From: Membranipora membranacea
Taxonomy: Eukaryota > Bryozoa > Gymnolaemata > Cheilostomatida > Membraniporidae
Assembly: GCA_914767715.1 (NCBI GenBank)
Contig: OU612072.1
Location: forward strand, 21,390,001-21,454,000
Reading direction: 5' to 3'
Length of the DNA stretch: 64,000 nucleotides
Shown: positions 22,714-34,035 of the stretch, piece by piece
Layout of the letters: the number at the start of each line of letters is the position of its first letter
Numbering within the stretch: the first letter of the stretch is position 1
Program-made: the position numbers and the translations under genes
Notes under the pieces: model-generated
Databases searched by the model: none
What the model was told of the DNA's origin: nothing
Seen by the model: the letters and a program-made list of their open reading frames with translations, nothing else

Positions 22714-22856
22714 TCCACTAGAAGTCAGACTTTACTTTACTCATTTTGTTTATGTTTCTTTTTGGTAATCCCTACTCATGTAACAGTATAAACACTCAAT
22801 CTCGCAGCATACCTAATGTTTGTGACAAAATAAACCAACCAACCAACCAACCAACC

Positions 22857-23455
22857 TAATTGTTGATGAGGTTTATCAAGGGGCCTGATGTTTACAAGTC
22901 AGAGCCGGTTTCATCAACTGAGCTACATTGATAATAACGAAGGATGACAGCACACAATTCTTGCGTGAATCAATTTTAGCCAACTTATTATTAGCTATTT
23001 TTTATTCAATTGCATTGCATGGATCTCATGACATCAAACTACCTCAACCTTACATACTAGCGATAAGAGTTTTGCAGTGTCTAACTTTTATCCGTAAACT
23101 GCCGTAAATACCTGATGCCGTTAACTTGTTGAAACCATTAATGATGAGATCATATGATTAATATCAAAGTGACGCAACTCAATCAACTCATCAAGCTGTG
23201 AATCTTGAGTTTGTTGAAGCAAGCTCTACAAATACTGCTGACCTTGTGCTTGTTATTGGGGCGCTGCCATAGCTAAGCCACTCTCCTAATTAATCAACAT
23301 CAACCCTGTTAATGTTATGAACTCTTATCCTCAGGCACAACCTAACAACAAGATACTATCTATAGATGAATTTTGAGTTGCTCTTCAGATATCTCAGCCT
23401 GTTATCAAACTGTATATCAATAGCATGCATGTGAGGGGATTGCAGGACCGAAAGT
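22857..23455. repeat. Dispersed repeat R3, copy 2 (right part)
   Basis: Continuation of 19712-19748 after LINE A, closely matching 13260-13846. The following 23456-23710 holds nothing recognised. Confidence 0.8.
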
Positions 23456-23710
23456 AAGGAAGGAATGGAATGATCAATTGATTACTGTTGTACCCATATA
23501 GACATATGATTCTTGAGTCGCCTATCCCTTTGTAGTAAATTGCACATTACAATGTTTCATATGCATTGGTTGATTGAGCCACCTCGAGAGCATTTTGCCT
23601 CCTGCTATAAGTCAAATTCAACTTAAATACAAATAACTTACTGAGAGCGCACAACTCTAACAGTATAATTCCGCCTTCAGTGTTATGTGGATAGTACCAA
23701 CTATATATAA

Positions 23711-23744
23711 CATCACAGAGTAAGGATACCCTTACTCTGTGATG
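23711..23744. repeat. 34-bp palindrome with CACAGAGTAAGG ends
   Basis: Two perfect 15-bp arms (CATCACAGAGTAAGG) around ATAC. The arm equals the terminal sequence of the foldback element at 36946-37631. Confidence 0.85.
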
Positions 23745-25076
23745 ACCCCCAAACCCCAGAACGTAGGCAGTGAACCCAACTGTGTAGACTGTAAACCCAA
23801 AATTCCAAGATGCAAACCCCAAATTTTGACCCTGGACCTGACCCCTAAACCCAAAAAGCTGACCCAAAAAAGCAAAATTTTGATCCCGTACCCCAGGCTG
23901 CCAACCCTAAACCGCAATATCACACCTCAAACCTCAATTAATATGACTATACTATCTCTTAACCTCATAAAACACTTCGTTTGGTGCTTACAGCACATGG
24001 ATTTGTACCTGCCGTGCAAGACCGAACTTGTTCTATCTTCTTCTTTACAAGACTTTTACAAGGTTTAAGCATGTTGAATTATTGTGTGTCCCCTTGAATG
24101 CGTTTTTAAAGGTCAGGTCAACACCTCACCCCATCAATCAATAAACACTACATCTTCAGTCAATGGATAATTATTTGAAGTTATCTCCCTGCTTGACAGG
24201 GAAAAGTCACTTCCAAATGACATTTATACGTCACACTGTAGCTTAGCATCTCTTCTGTCTTATGTCTGTAGACAACCTGAGCCATCGCTGCAGATTTTGC
24301 CGATGATGGTCATGAACATGATATACCTTAAATTGCAACATAAGTAAGATACCATTTTAGAGACCAATAAGGGAGCAAAGCCTGACAAGGTTAGTCTTGA
24401 GGGCAACAGTCCTATGGTCAAATGGCCGAGGCTTCTCATGTTATGGACGGATCGACTCGAATTTCGCGCCAAGCTAGCGTACCAACAGAGGTCTTATATG
24501 ACTGAATTTGAATACCCTTTACCGTCAGTCCGGAAACTATTAAGTAGTACACCTGAAATTCGGTCAAGGTCAACTTCTTGCACCCATCCTCAATTAAATT
24601 GATTAGTATGTCTTGTCGTGTATTCAACTCACATGTATAGTTGTATGGGTCCTCCTAGCTCCCTAGTTCTTTATGTAACTCAGTCTGTCTCTCCTTAGTG
24701 CTTCTTCTCTCTCAGTCTACGTTTATTCTAATACCCTCTCTTCGCGCATCAGGATATAGTCCGAGTCTGCCTCCTTTGCTAATCTCTTTCACCTGCTGTC
24801 TAGATCCCTTATGCTAACATCCGGTTCCACCACATGTCTGATGACAAATTGGGCTGTAGCCAATTCAAAAACACTGCTATTAGTGATATTGAGCCCTGTA
24901 AATATTTTCAGGTGTATTTGCAATAGAAATTGATTGATTTAAAGTTTTTAATTATTTTTGTAAAATCATATTAGGACGTTCAATGCATACGATGCTTAAT
25001 GGTGGGTTAATGTAGCTTAGACCGGAAATATGTGAAAAGTACTATGGTCTTATATATGGGGAAAATAGTTTTCAAC
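23745..25076 (-). mobile_element. Element M, copy 2
   Basis: Inverted relative to 54556-55975: C-rich minisatellite, then the AACACTTCGTTTGG...AAGTTATCTCC block, a block translating to DGC(N/K)KLT in both copies, the TATTTGCAATA block and finally the R1 end (CAACCCATAATCACTAATA). No convincing protein is encoded. Confidence 0.7.
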
Positions 25077-25089
25077 CCATAATCACTAA

Positions 25090-25656
25090 TATTTTATTTT
25101 ATTTTTTATTTATTTATTATTGAGGTTTTCTAAAAGTTTATAATTAAAGCAAATTAAAAATAACTTGTTGACCTCACACACATTAACATAGATACAAAAA
25201 ATGACTTGAATAAAAAGATATAAGTGGTAGGGTGTTACATACTATATAGTGTGTAGGATAATGAAAGCATGGTACCATAAATTGCATGAATAAGATGAAG
25301 AAAGAAAAGAAGAAACAGAGAGTGGCAAACAAAATACAAGTTAACAACATAAGGTAGGATTAAAGGATAATTATTCATGAGGCTTGGTTGATTTAGTTAC
25401 AAATGTATGAAAAATATTTAAAAAGGCTGATTTGCCTTGGTTTGATATAAATGAGGGTTTAATTATTGCACAGTTGCTACGAAGTGATTGTGTATGTCTG
25501 TTTGATTTGCTAACGAGATGAAGTACGTGCTTGGATGGACGGCCTTTATGGACCCTCGGTTTGACAAAATTGTGAAAAAGAAAATTCCTTCTACTGTGGA
25601 GAGTATGTAAATTTAGGAGCAAGCGGCCAGATGTGACAGAAAATTGTTTGGGATTG
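25090..25656 (-). pseudogene. 5'-truncated LINE (LINE D), 3' end only
   Basis: An A-rich tail (ATTTTATTTTATTTT on the plus strand) lies at the left end, followed on the minus strand by a frame ending at 25371. Its roughly 95 residues resemble LINE C-termini (LHSRRNFLFHNF...). It interrupts repeat R1, whose sequence stops at about 25089 and resumes at about 25657. Confidence 0.65.
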
Positions 25657-25766
25657 GATGAGCAGGAGCATACCATCATTTGAGTGCTCTGGTTAAAGAA
25701 TTGAAAGAACCTAAAGCAGGCCTATTGAGGTGACAAGTCAACATAGTTTGCATGTAAAGCAATGGG

Positions 25767-25972
25767 TGTAAAGAAGCCAGGGTTTCCTACTGGGCCAGGA
25801 TGGGCAGCGATGATCAGTAAAAAGCTGCGATAAACTTTGAGTAATATTTCGTAGTTCAACTTACCATGAAGGTTACAACCAAGAGCATCTGGAGGTAGGT
25901 ATACTTTAGATTGTACTCAGTGTAGTGCTCCAGATCTGGTGTTGTGTAGTTAGCTAGTCAGACTACTCCACA
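25767..25972 (-). repeat. LTR (3' LTR in element orientation)
   Basis: 206 bp. It lacks 77 bp present in the other LTR, a clean deletion between CCAAGAG and CATCTGG. Confidence 0.85.
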
Positions 25973-26549
25973 TGCCCTTTCTTTGGGAAGGGGCAGACAA
26001 CTCTTACTCTATAGCTTCACCGGGTGGTGAAGCATAAAGAAAACAAAGACTTGATTGATACATTCACAGTCTACGCATAACATCATGATAACAACAATGG
26101 GAATTTTGAAAATTAAAACGGCTTTGGCCACACCCTTCCCACCTTTCAAAATAACCACTTCTGGTGACAGGATCTGGTTTTGCATCATTTCCTGTTTAGC
26201 AACCGCCCGTGCTTGCCAGTGCTATTATCCATTGTCAGAATTGTCTCGGGATTGCTCCTCCGACGCCTCATCGCAGGGCAGCGATTTAAGGGCAAGCAAT
26301 TTGTCCTCGTCGACGTCAGAGATGCAGATACACACTCTAAAGCGTGCATCTGATCCCCTTCCTCACCAGAAAGAGGCGACTGCTGATGTTCATTGTGAAC
26401 AACAGAGTCTACTTTGACATTTATTCAGATTCGTCACGCTCATAGTGGTCTTTTAATTTAGCCCACACCATCATCATACGTCAATTCGTCACTACTAAGG
26501 TCAAGACCTAGAGTGGACACCGCTTCCCTACTCTCTTGACCTATACATC

Positions 26550-26792
26550 TCAACAACGACCAGAGCCTTGATTGCGCGTGGGATCTAGCCTCTTTCCTAG
26601 TTGTAACAACAGGGTTTGTGCATCACTAGTTATAGTGATGGTATCAAACCCCATCTCAAGCTTCTCGAGACCCAGCGCGAGCTTAAACTCGGCACTCCAC
26701 TTCTTCCAAGACCCGTACATGTCATTTTCCTCAATGATTGGAGAGACAGTTAAAATACTACCAGCCGCCATGCTATGCTCATTGACTAACAA
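26550..26792 (-). pseudogene. gag-like remnant of the LTR element
   Basis: An 80-residue frame (MLVNEHS...) contains YGSWKKWSAEFKLAL, similar in spacing to the W-x2-W-x3-F start of Ty3-type Gag. Further left on the same strand, other frames contain WAKLKDHYERDESE, the usual next Gag block. The frames are broken by stops between the two. The assignment rests on short motifs plus position in the element. Confidence 0.45.
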
Positions 26793-27289
26793 TGCAATAA
26801 TAAATCAAAAATATGATTTAATGTCTACCCGCGGTAAACAAAGTATTGCACTGGACACAATTTACAGATGCAAGGAAGCAAATGTGGACAACAATACAGA
26901 TGTAAACAATGTAAGGATGCAAGGTAGAGAACAGAAATGAATTCCTAATTATCCTTATCCTTACAACACTGGGTTGGATTTGGATTATCCACCCCCCCCC
27001 CCCCAGCAAAGTGAATATGACACAAGAACAAGTTGCTTAGAGACACTTGGCAATCCCCTGTACCTTCAAGCACTACACAAATGCAATGTAACCAATACAA
27101 ACTCAGTACATACTGCAAAACTATTCTTAAGGATATTTTTTTAGAAAAAATGTTTTTAAGCAGTTTTATACAAAAATCTCCGGCGGAACCGGATTGTGAT
27201 TTTGGTTATGTTGGTTTGATTGGTACTGAGCACTTCCCAATCTCCTACACCTAACCACATACACATCGTCACCTAGTCCACCTGTCCGT

Positions 27290-27386
27290 AATCACGTGCA
27301 GATAGACTGTAATCACTAACCACGTAATCACGTAAGTCCAGATAAATCACGTAATCAGATAGACCGGTAATCACGTGCAAAAATGG
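27290..27386. repeat. Cluster of GTAATCACGT(G/A) units
   Basis: Five CACGT words within about 90 bp (TCACGTGCA twice, CACGTAA three times), interspersed with AGATAGAC/AGATAAA. This looks like a degenerate short tandem repeat in the leader of the LTR element. Confidence 0.6.
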
Positions 27387-28069
27387 TCCATATGCTATCA
27401 AAAACTCTCTGAACCTCCTACCAGAAAAAGGAAAAAACCTGTTTGGAATTTCTTTTGTTCACAAATAGCCAGAAAGCTTTGAGCACAAAAGGTCTATATG
27501 TTTTTTTTCTTCTCAAATGCAATGAAAGCCATGCTCAATTGAAGGAGAATGCATTCATTCGAACAATGCAATTACGATTTTAATGACTGCGCTTGCTAAC
27601 AATGACTCGTTTTGAATGACAATTGATGGAGATAGACCGATTTTGCCCCAAGAAATAGCCAAATCTTAATTTTCTTGCGATACCTTTTGAAGCGCTTGTT
27701 TGATCATTAATCAATTAATTAACGCCAATTGAATCGTCTTAATTTTTCGCATATAAAAGTATATTTGCGATAATTTTAATGTTAATGATAATGTTAACTA
27801 GAATATTAGAAATTTTGAAAAAGTGTTTTACCAGGAACATTTTAATCTGCAGATAGCCCGTATTTGCCTGTGACGACCGCATATTCTACACCTAACAACT
27901 GTGTGTTACCAGCGCAAAATTCACCTAGACTCCTCCTCAACACCTCACCTCAAACGCCTCAACACCTCACCTTATTTTCCTAGCCTAACACCTACTCCTT
28001 TGACACCTCTCTTCTCCTCTCCTTATTCACTGCGCGTCTCCTTATTGATCACAACCACTTCCGACACCA

Positions 28070-28352
28070 TGTAAAGATGCCAGGGGTTCCTACTGGACCA
28101 GGATTGGCAGCGATGATCAGTAAAAAGTTGTGATAAACTCTGAGTAGTATTTCGTAGTTCAACTTACCATGAAGGTTACAACCAAGAGTGATTCTTCCCA
28201 GATAGTGATGACGTCGTACCCAGGAAGTGAGCTCAGCACTTAGTAGTACTCAATAGTCTGAGAAGCATCTGGAGGCAGGTATACTTTAGGTTGTACTCAC
28301 TGTAGTGCTCCAGATCTGGTTTTGTCTAGATTGCTAGTCAGACTACTCCACA
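28070..28352 (-). repeat. LTR (5' LTR in element orientation)
   Basis: 283 bp. The 77-bp segment missing from the other LTR contains a full CRE-like TGATGACGTCG (28206-28216), so this promoter copy has a bZIP-type site the other lacks. Confidence 0.85.
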
Positions 28353-28380
28353 ATGGGGAAATAAATAGAGGTGTTGGAGC

Positions 28381-29068
28381 TCATGTTACTCCTTGATGAT
28401 AACATTATTAGTCAGTAGAAGAAGTAGGTGTAGTGCAAGCGCAGACTTGCTCTTGCTCTGTCTGTTGTGATGAAATCGAATCATTGATTAACTTCTTACA
28501 GTTCACAACCAATCAATCCTGACTGGATTGATGTGATTTGTGATGATTCGACATGTCTTGTACCTTGCAGTAAGAGAGAATTCTTTGCCAAAAAACAAGT
28601 TGCAAATAACAGGTCATGTGAATATTCCTTGACTCCATGATACATGAAGGAAGCCGATCATTTAAATTAAGTGAATAGGCTAACTTAATGATGAATGGCA
28701 TGTTCATAAGTTTACACTGTTGACTGCCTTGACTGATTTGTTAATAATCAGTGCGTGGTGTGGTGTAGTTGTGAGATGTTGACATCAAGAACTAACTTGA
28801 GATGCCGATTTGAAGTTAGAAACTGGTAAGCAGCTTCTCTCTAGCTTCCCTCCATCTTCTCCCATTTGAAGGAGTGCCCATCATAAACTGGACTTGCCAT
28901 GGGTATCTCATTCGTCACTGCGCTTGATGACACTCTACAATATACCTTAGTGACGACTCTGCTGCCATTTCACTGAAAGTTCAACCCTGTGTATCCTAAT
29001 GAACATGACAACAATGGTTTAGTTTAGTTTAGTTCATTGATGACAATTTACTTCTCCTTATTATCTGT
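28381..29068. other. No recognisable gene
   Basis: Single-copy-looking AT-rich sequence. R1 ends at about 28380 (GAGGTGTTGGA). A GTTTAGTTTAGTTTAG stretch near 29017 is the only low-complexity part. Confidence 0.4.
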
Positions 29069-29940
29069 ATTACTACCCTTAGCAAACACAGACATGATAC
29101 TCTCTTACTCTATTATCAGGCTACTCTTTGTGTACTGTAAATAACCTAAATTGCCCATTTTTCAATTTTGCCTTTACCAAGACCGTTTTGATTGACCTCA
29201 GCCAACATAACTATGGATTTATGGTACTTTTGTAAGCCCCGTACTCCGGGCACCTTTCTGTCCTGGCTCTAAGCCTTTGTTATTGCTCAGTCACCTCATT
29301 CCCTTCCCGTAAAAGACATTCTCTACCCTGTGATATGCATAGGTTAGAAGCTGTCTATCATCGCGAACCAAGTGGATAACTAACACACCCAGGTCATTTG
29401 AAACAGTATGCACGCGTTGCTGAGACATTTTATTTCTACTGCTTACAAAGACTGTTCCACAGAAAGTTTCACAACCAGCACTCAATGAGGGAGTGCATTG
29501 CTGCATTACTACCCTTAGCAAACACAGACATGATACTCTCTTACTCTATTATCAGGCTACTCTTTGTGTACTGTAAATAACCTAAATTGCCCATTTTTCA
29601 ATTTTGCCTTTACCAAGACCGTTTTGATTGACCTCAGCCAACATAACTATGGATTTATGGTACTTTTGTAAGCCCCGTACTCCGGGCACCTTTCTGTCCT
29701 GGCTCTAAGCCTTTGTTATTGCTCAGTCACCTCATTCCCTTCCCGTAAAAGACATTCTCTACCCTGTGATATGCATAGGTTAGAAGCTGTCTATCATCGC
29801 GAACCAAGTGGATAACTAACACACCCAGGTCATTTGAAACAGTATGCACGCGTTGCTGAGACATTTTATTTCTACTGCTTACAAAGACTGTTCCACAGAA
29901 AGTTTCACAACCAGCACTCAATGAGGGAGTGCATTGCTGC
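29069..29940. repeat. Perfect tandem duplication, 2 x 436 bp
   Basis: 29069-29504 and 29505-29940 appear identical by eye over 436 bp. Each holds the same 70-codon minus-strand open frame (ending GKGMR), which is not a known family. It is either a very recent duplication or an assembly artefact. Confidence 0.9.
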
Positions 29941-30845
29941 ACTAAGCCTTGCATTTCACATAATGTCAAACATATACAGTTATTATGCTGAAAGTTTAAA
30001 GTCCCGTCAACTGGTGAAGCTAAGCTTATTTTGGTGTAACGATTGATTCTGACTTGACACATAATTTTGATGAATTGTCTGAGAAAGGGTTGACTGAGTA
30101 TGACTGACTGACTGAGTATGTTCTGATATAAAAATCTTATCTAACAGCCTGAAGATGCCAAAACATAACATACCTAGGTTAACCTGATTACAGGAACTGG
30201 AGGGCTCGAGATTCAAGGAGTGTAATACAGATGTGCTCCGATAATTCAATACAGATTGGGCATCAGGCTACCTACTTGACATTCTGCCTAAAGCTGTACA
30301 AACTTGACTTGTTTTTTTTCATGGTTTCATTATCATGTTAAAGAGGGTCCAGAGACATTCAATGGGCTCAGGCTCCAAGTCAGGTGGAGTGTGTATTACT
30401 CATTCATTGAAAACGGTGACACAATCACCTGACTAGTGAGTCTGACCATCAGACAAGATGTGCAAAGTGATGATGACAACACACTGACATTGTGATTTTG
30501 AGTCTCTTTCGTATCCTTACTCACATTGAGATTTGAGTTTACTATCCAGGCTCAGGTTGATCTCGGTCTCACTAGAATGATAATTTTATATGTGTTTGGT
30601 CATCGGTAGCCGACTCCACAGCTTCTTGTAGCCGTTCACGATATCATAAGTAAAATGTTCTCTCTATTGATGGAGACATATTTAAGATGAGTGTGTATCA
30701 CGAAACGGGAACCCTAGATGCCTGCCTTGTGCGATATCTCCTGGCACCAGGGGATGCAAACATTTCCTCAATCATCATATTATACTATTAAAATTATATT
30801 ATTATATACATCCTGCATGAGTACGATGGATGATGGAATAAGGTA
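29941..30845. other. No recognisable gene
   Basis: Contains a short GACTGACTGACTGAG run near 30100 and otherwise nothing supportable. Confidence 0.4.
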
Positions 30846-31231
30846 AGGGAGAGGGAGGGGGAGGGGGAGGGTGAGGGAGGGAGAAAGAGGGAGAGGGAGG
30901 GAGAGGGAGGGAGAGGGAGGGAGAGGGAGGGAGAGAGAGGGAGAGGGAGGGAGAGAGGGAGAGGGAGAGGGAGAGGGAGAGGGAGAGGGAGAGGGAGAGG
31001 GAGAGGGAGAGGGAGAGGGAGAGGGAGAGGGAGAGGGAGAGGGAGAGGGAGAGGGAGAGGGAGAGGGAGAGGGAGAGGGAGAGGGAGAGGGAGAGGGAGA
31101 GGGAGAGGGAGAGGGAGAGGGAGCGGGAGGGGGAGGGGGAGGGAGAGGGAGAGGGAGAGGGAGGGAGGGGGAGGGAGAGGGTGAGGGAGAGAGAGGGAGA
31201 GAGAGAGAGGAAGAGGAAGGGATAGGGAGGG
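30846..31231 (+). repeat. (GGGAGA)n microsatellite, about 385 bp
   Basis: Long, nearly pure core of GGGAGA from about 30955 to 31120, with GGGA/GGGGGA edges. The plus strand has dozens of G3 runs (quadruplex and triplex potential). Glu-Gly/Ser-Pro ORFs across it are artefacts. Confidence 0.97.
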
Positions 31232-31767
31232 AACTGCGATGTTTTATAAGAAATGTGCCCATTGTATAGGAGAACTGCATTCCAGGATAACTTACAATGA
31301 AGATTGGCTCACTTTGTTGTATTTCTTTATTTCTTAACTTGATTCCTTCACTCGATGAATAAACGAATAAAATTCAAAACTTACACTTCAGGGTAACAGA
31401 TTGAAAAAAAAATTAATTAATCAATTAACTAATTAATTGAATGGCACGGCATTGTAAATGTCACATTAGCAAGACTAAAACTATGAATAAAGCTTTTCTT
31501 CCAAAGATATGTACTCATGGACTGTAGAAAACAGGATACAATTAAATGGAGGAAAAGTGAGGTGTGCAGGGGTAAAATACTTTGCGATGGCAAAGAGATA
31601 TATTTCAAGCTATATTTCACTATAACCTATCATATTATCACATACCTCAAGATGTTATTTAATAGTATATTGTAGTATGGTATACAATTGTTTTATATAT
31701 TCGGTTTCATTGAGTTGCTATGCCGATACATCATGAATATGATCATCGTGGAATGTGTCCACCCCTA
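31232..31767. repeat. Repeat R4, copy 2 (uninterrupted)
   Basis: Contiguous counterpart of 16606-16726 plus 19076-19510; serves as the empty site for element R5 at about 31340. Confidence 0.8.
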
Positions 31768-31976
31768 GTTTAAGTGCTCAAACGGTGCAAGATGCTGGTA
31801 GAGGCATTTCATTATCAACGACTTTCTCCCCTCCGTTTAAGTATATACCCATAAAGTGCCACAGTTATGGCCACCATGTAAAAGAGGATAACTCCAAACA
31901 TTTCGCAAAAATTGAGATGGAGTTAGATAAAAAGACTGGTCATACAAGAGAAAAAGATAGTCATGTATATGTATGA
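31755..31976 (+). CDS. Unrecognised small ORF
   Basis: 73 codons. The C-terminal half (YGHHVKEDNSKHFAKIE) is polar and has unbiased composition, but there is no family, splice or promoter support. Confidence 0.12.
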   Translation: MSTPSLSAQTVQDAGRGISLSTTFSPPFKYIPIKCHSYGHHVKEDNSKHFAKIEMELDKKTGHTREKDSHVYV

Positions 31977-32035
31977 TAGTTATGTATAGGCAATCAATAC
32001 ATATTGTTTCATATCCATCATACCAATATGCTGCC

Positions 32036-32490
32036 CCAGCAAACGCAAAATGTTTTAAAAATGTTTTGTACCTCGTGATAATGTTGTGATCGGGCAATTG
32101 CATTCAAGAGCATACTCCCTGATATTGTTGTATGATATCGGGTTGACTGGCTGAAACGCAGCTCATTGGAGATATCATATTATTGTGTTTAAAACATCGC
32201 CTCAAAATGTTATTCCCATCACCTCACAAAATTATTTTTTGTAACATTATCAGCAAGTTTTGACATAACGCTCTAACGACAAGCTATCCAAAATGTTCCC
32301 ATAACTCCAATATAATATCTAGCAATATTGATATCCAATGTCTTTGTTTTAACAATTTTGTGTAACATTATCCACCTGTTGTGACATAACGTTCTAACGA
32401 GAAGTTTTCCAAAAATGCTATGATAACTCCGATATAATATCCAGCATGATTGATATGCCATGTCCTTGTTGTAACAAGGTGCGACGACTG
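32036..32490. repeat. CCCAGCAAAC-ended repeat with two 121-bp internal units
   Basis: It begins CCCAGCAAACGCAAAATG. The same terminus, inverted, ends a repeat at 51686. Inside, 32241-32361 and 32362-32482 are direct repeats sharing GTAACATTATC, GACATAACG and TCTAACGA. The second end was not found. Confidence 0.5.
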
Positions 32491-34027
32491 TTACTGTAAC
32501 ATCTAGTGGAATTGACTATATGGCAATTTGACAAAAATGCTTTCATGACACTCTGTTAATGTTCTGAATGACTTCGTGGAATGACATCACCACAACTTCT
32601 TGAAGCTTATCCAGCAACAACATCATGGCAAAACAGGTGTAAAATTGTTCTCTCAAAATCATTTTGTAACCTGATCAAAACAATATCAATGAATAATCAT
32701 CAGTAATTATATGATTACTGTGTCTCAGAGCTTTGCAAAATTTTATCAATAGATATTACAGATATTATATTTTATTATCTTTCATTTTATCTGTTTAGAA
32801 ACATTTATTCTGACTGCAACTTGTGAGTGAATAAGTGGTTTCCACCATTGAATAGCATATTTTTAGTTGTGGGAGGATTTTAGGCTAATGAGGCTTGGGT
32901 CAACGTCCGGTTGAGTGTGGTTTACAGGATTGAACAACTTTTTGTGAAAGGTTGATAGTCATGCTGCGGCCCATCATGCTGGGCTTTGACGATTGGCTGT
33001 ATTTTGCTGCAAGGCACGCAGCTGAGTTTAACGAGGTTTTATGTTTGTGTTGCGAGTTCATATCATGTTCACCGTCTACCATATGTCCACAAGCAGTGCG
33101 AATAATAACCACCATACCAGTTCTAATTTGTTCTGAAAAAATTGACATTTCTAACCCTCATTTTATGCGTATGTCACATGGGCTTATGCAAAATTAACAT
33201 CCGATGATGAATTGGGAGTTGTTCTCTCATGAACCATAATGTCATTGGGACTGCATTACGTTTATCATCTAAGCATAACCCAGGAATTAAACACAGATGC
33301 TACAATTCCGTACGCAAACTGGTTGGACCACATGCCATCGGAATTTTAACTTCATGTAGGAAGATCATGTACAATAATATTAGCTGCTTTGAATTGGAAG
33401 ATAGGAATCATACAATATGACTTTTTGTTGACTATGCAGGAATGTGCACAGCAGCGTATCAAGTTTGAGAACTACCGCTATTTCTGTTTCAAGGTTTAAA
33501 ATCTGATGTCACAAAGACAATCAGCCATACATTTAATAACACAAAATTACACCCGTACACGTGGGCACAGCAACTGCCCTATATTTAATAAATTGCTTTG
33601 CTTGCTTCAACATAAATAACTGTTGAATACAAATCCTTGAATTAGGAGAAAAACTATTGTAAACAATTTTATGCACACGCTTAACAAAGAGTTGCTCCCA
33701 CTTGCATAAAAAATCACATTTATACATTGTTCGAATAAATTCCTAAGGTTCAAGGATTCCACACCATGCAATAATTGTTCATCACCTGAGGGATTGCTCA
33801 TTGGGCACTATTGAATTACTTTTAGGGCCTGGTGTTGTCTGAATAAGTGGAAATTATATATAAAAAAAAGCGATGCTCGAAGCTTTTCTTGATCTATTGT
33901 GAGGAGAAAACTCTGAGAAGGGCACAATCGGATCGTTAATCCTGATTGACCACTATGGCTAGATTTGACCTGAAGGCAGTCAGGGTAGAAATAGTTTGCA
34001 GGCAAACCAACAATAAACAATAGTGAT
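32491..34027. other. No recognisable gene
   Basis: About 1.5 kb with only short open frames, none resembling a known family and none conserved in a second copy. Confidence 0.4.
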
Positions 34028-34035
34028 CACTACAT

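Larger units (their letters stand above)
19749..22856 (+). mobile_element. L2-like LINE (LINE A), near full-length
   Basis: It is inserted in a copy of R3: R3 sequence ends at about 19748 and resumes at 22857. It ends in a tetranucleotide tail of AACC repeats (about 22833-22856), typical of L2/CR1-group LINEs. It encodes an endonuclease segment and a reverse transcriptase segment in two frames because of one indel near 20761. There is no separate ORF1 upstream. Confidence 0.85.
25767..28352 (-). mobile_element. LTR retrotransposon, internally decayed
   Basis: Direct terminal repeats start TGTAAAGA and end CTCCACA (TG...CA). They are flanked by a 5-bp duplication ATGGG (25762-25766 and 28353-28357). 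Read on the minus strand, a primer-binding site TGGTGTCGGAAGTGG abuts the 28-kb LTR (28055-28069). A purine tract CCCAAAGAAAGGGCA abuts the 25.8-kb LTR (25973-25987). The internal 2.1 kb has only a broken gag-like remnant and no protease, RT or integrase. It sits in R1, so it is younger than that repeat. Confidence 0.85.

Noticed and set aside
27033-27254. 73-codon plus-strand ORF in the LTR element
   Set aside because: Opposite strand to the element and no resemblance to retroelement proteins.
29069-29940. CRISPR-like or other array structure
   Set aside because: Only two long exact units and no spacer organisation; the genome is eukaryotic.
29291-30062. Duplicated minus-strand protein (ends GKGMR) as a gene pair
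   Set aside because: Short, no family, no splice or promoter support; it simply follows the 436-bp tandem duplication.
30780-31280. Long Ser-Pro / Gly-Glu ORFs on both strands
   Set aside because: They are translations of the (GGGAGA)n microsatellite with no gene context.
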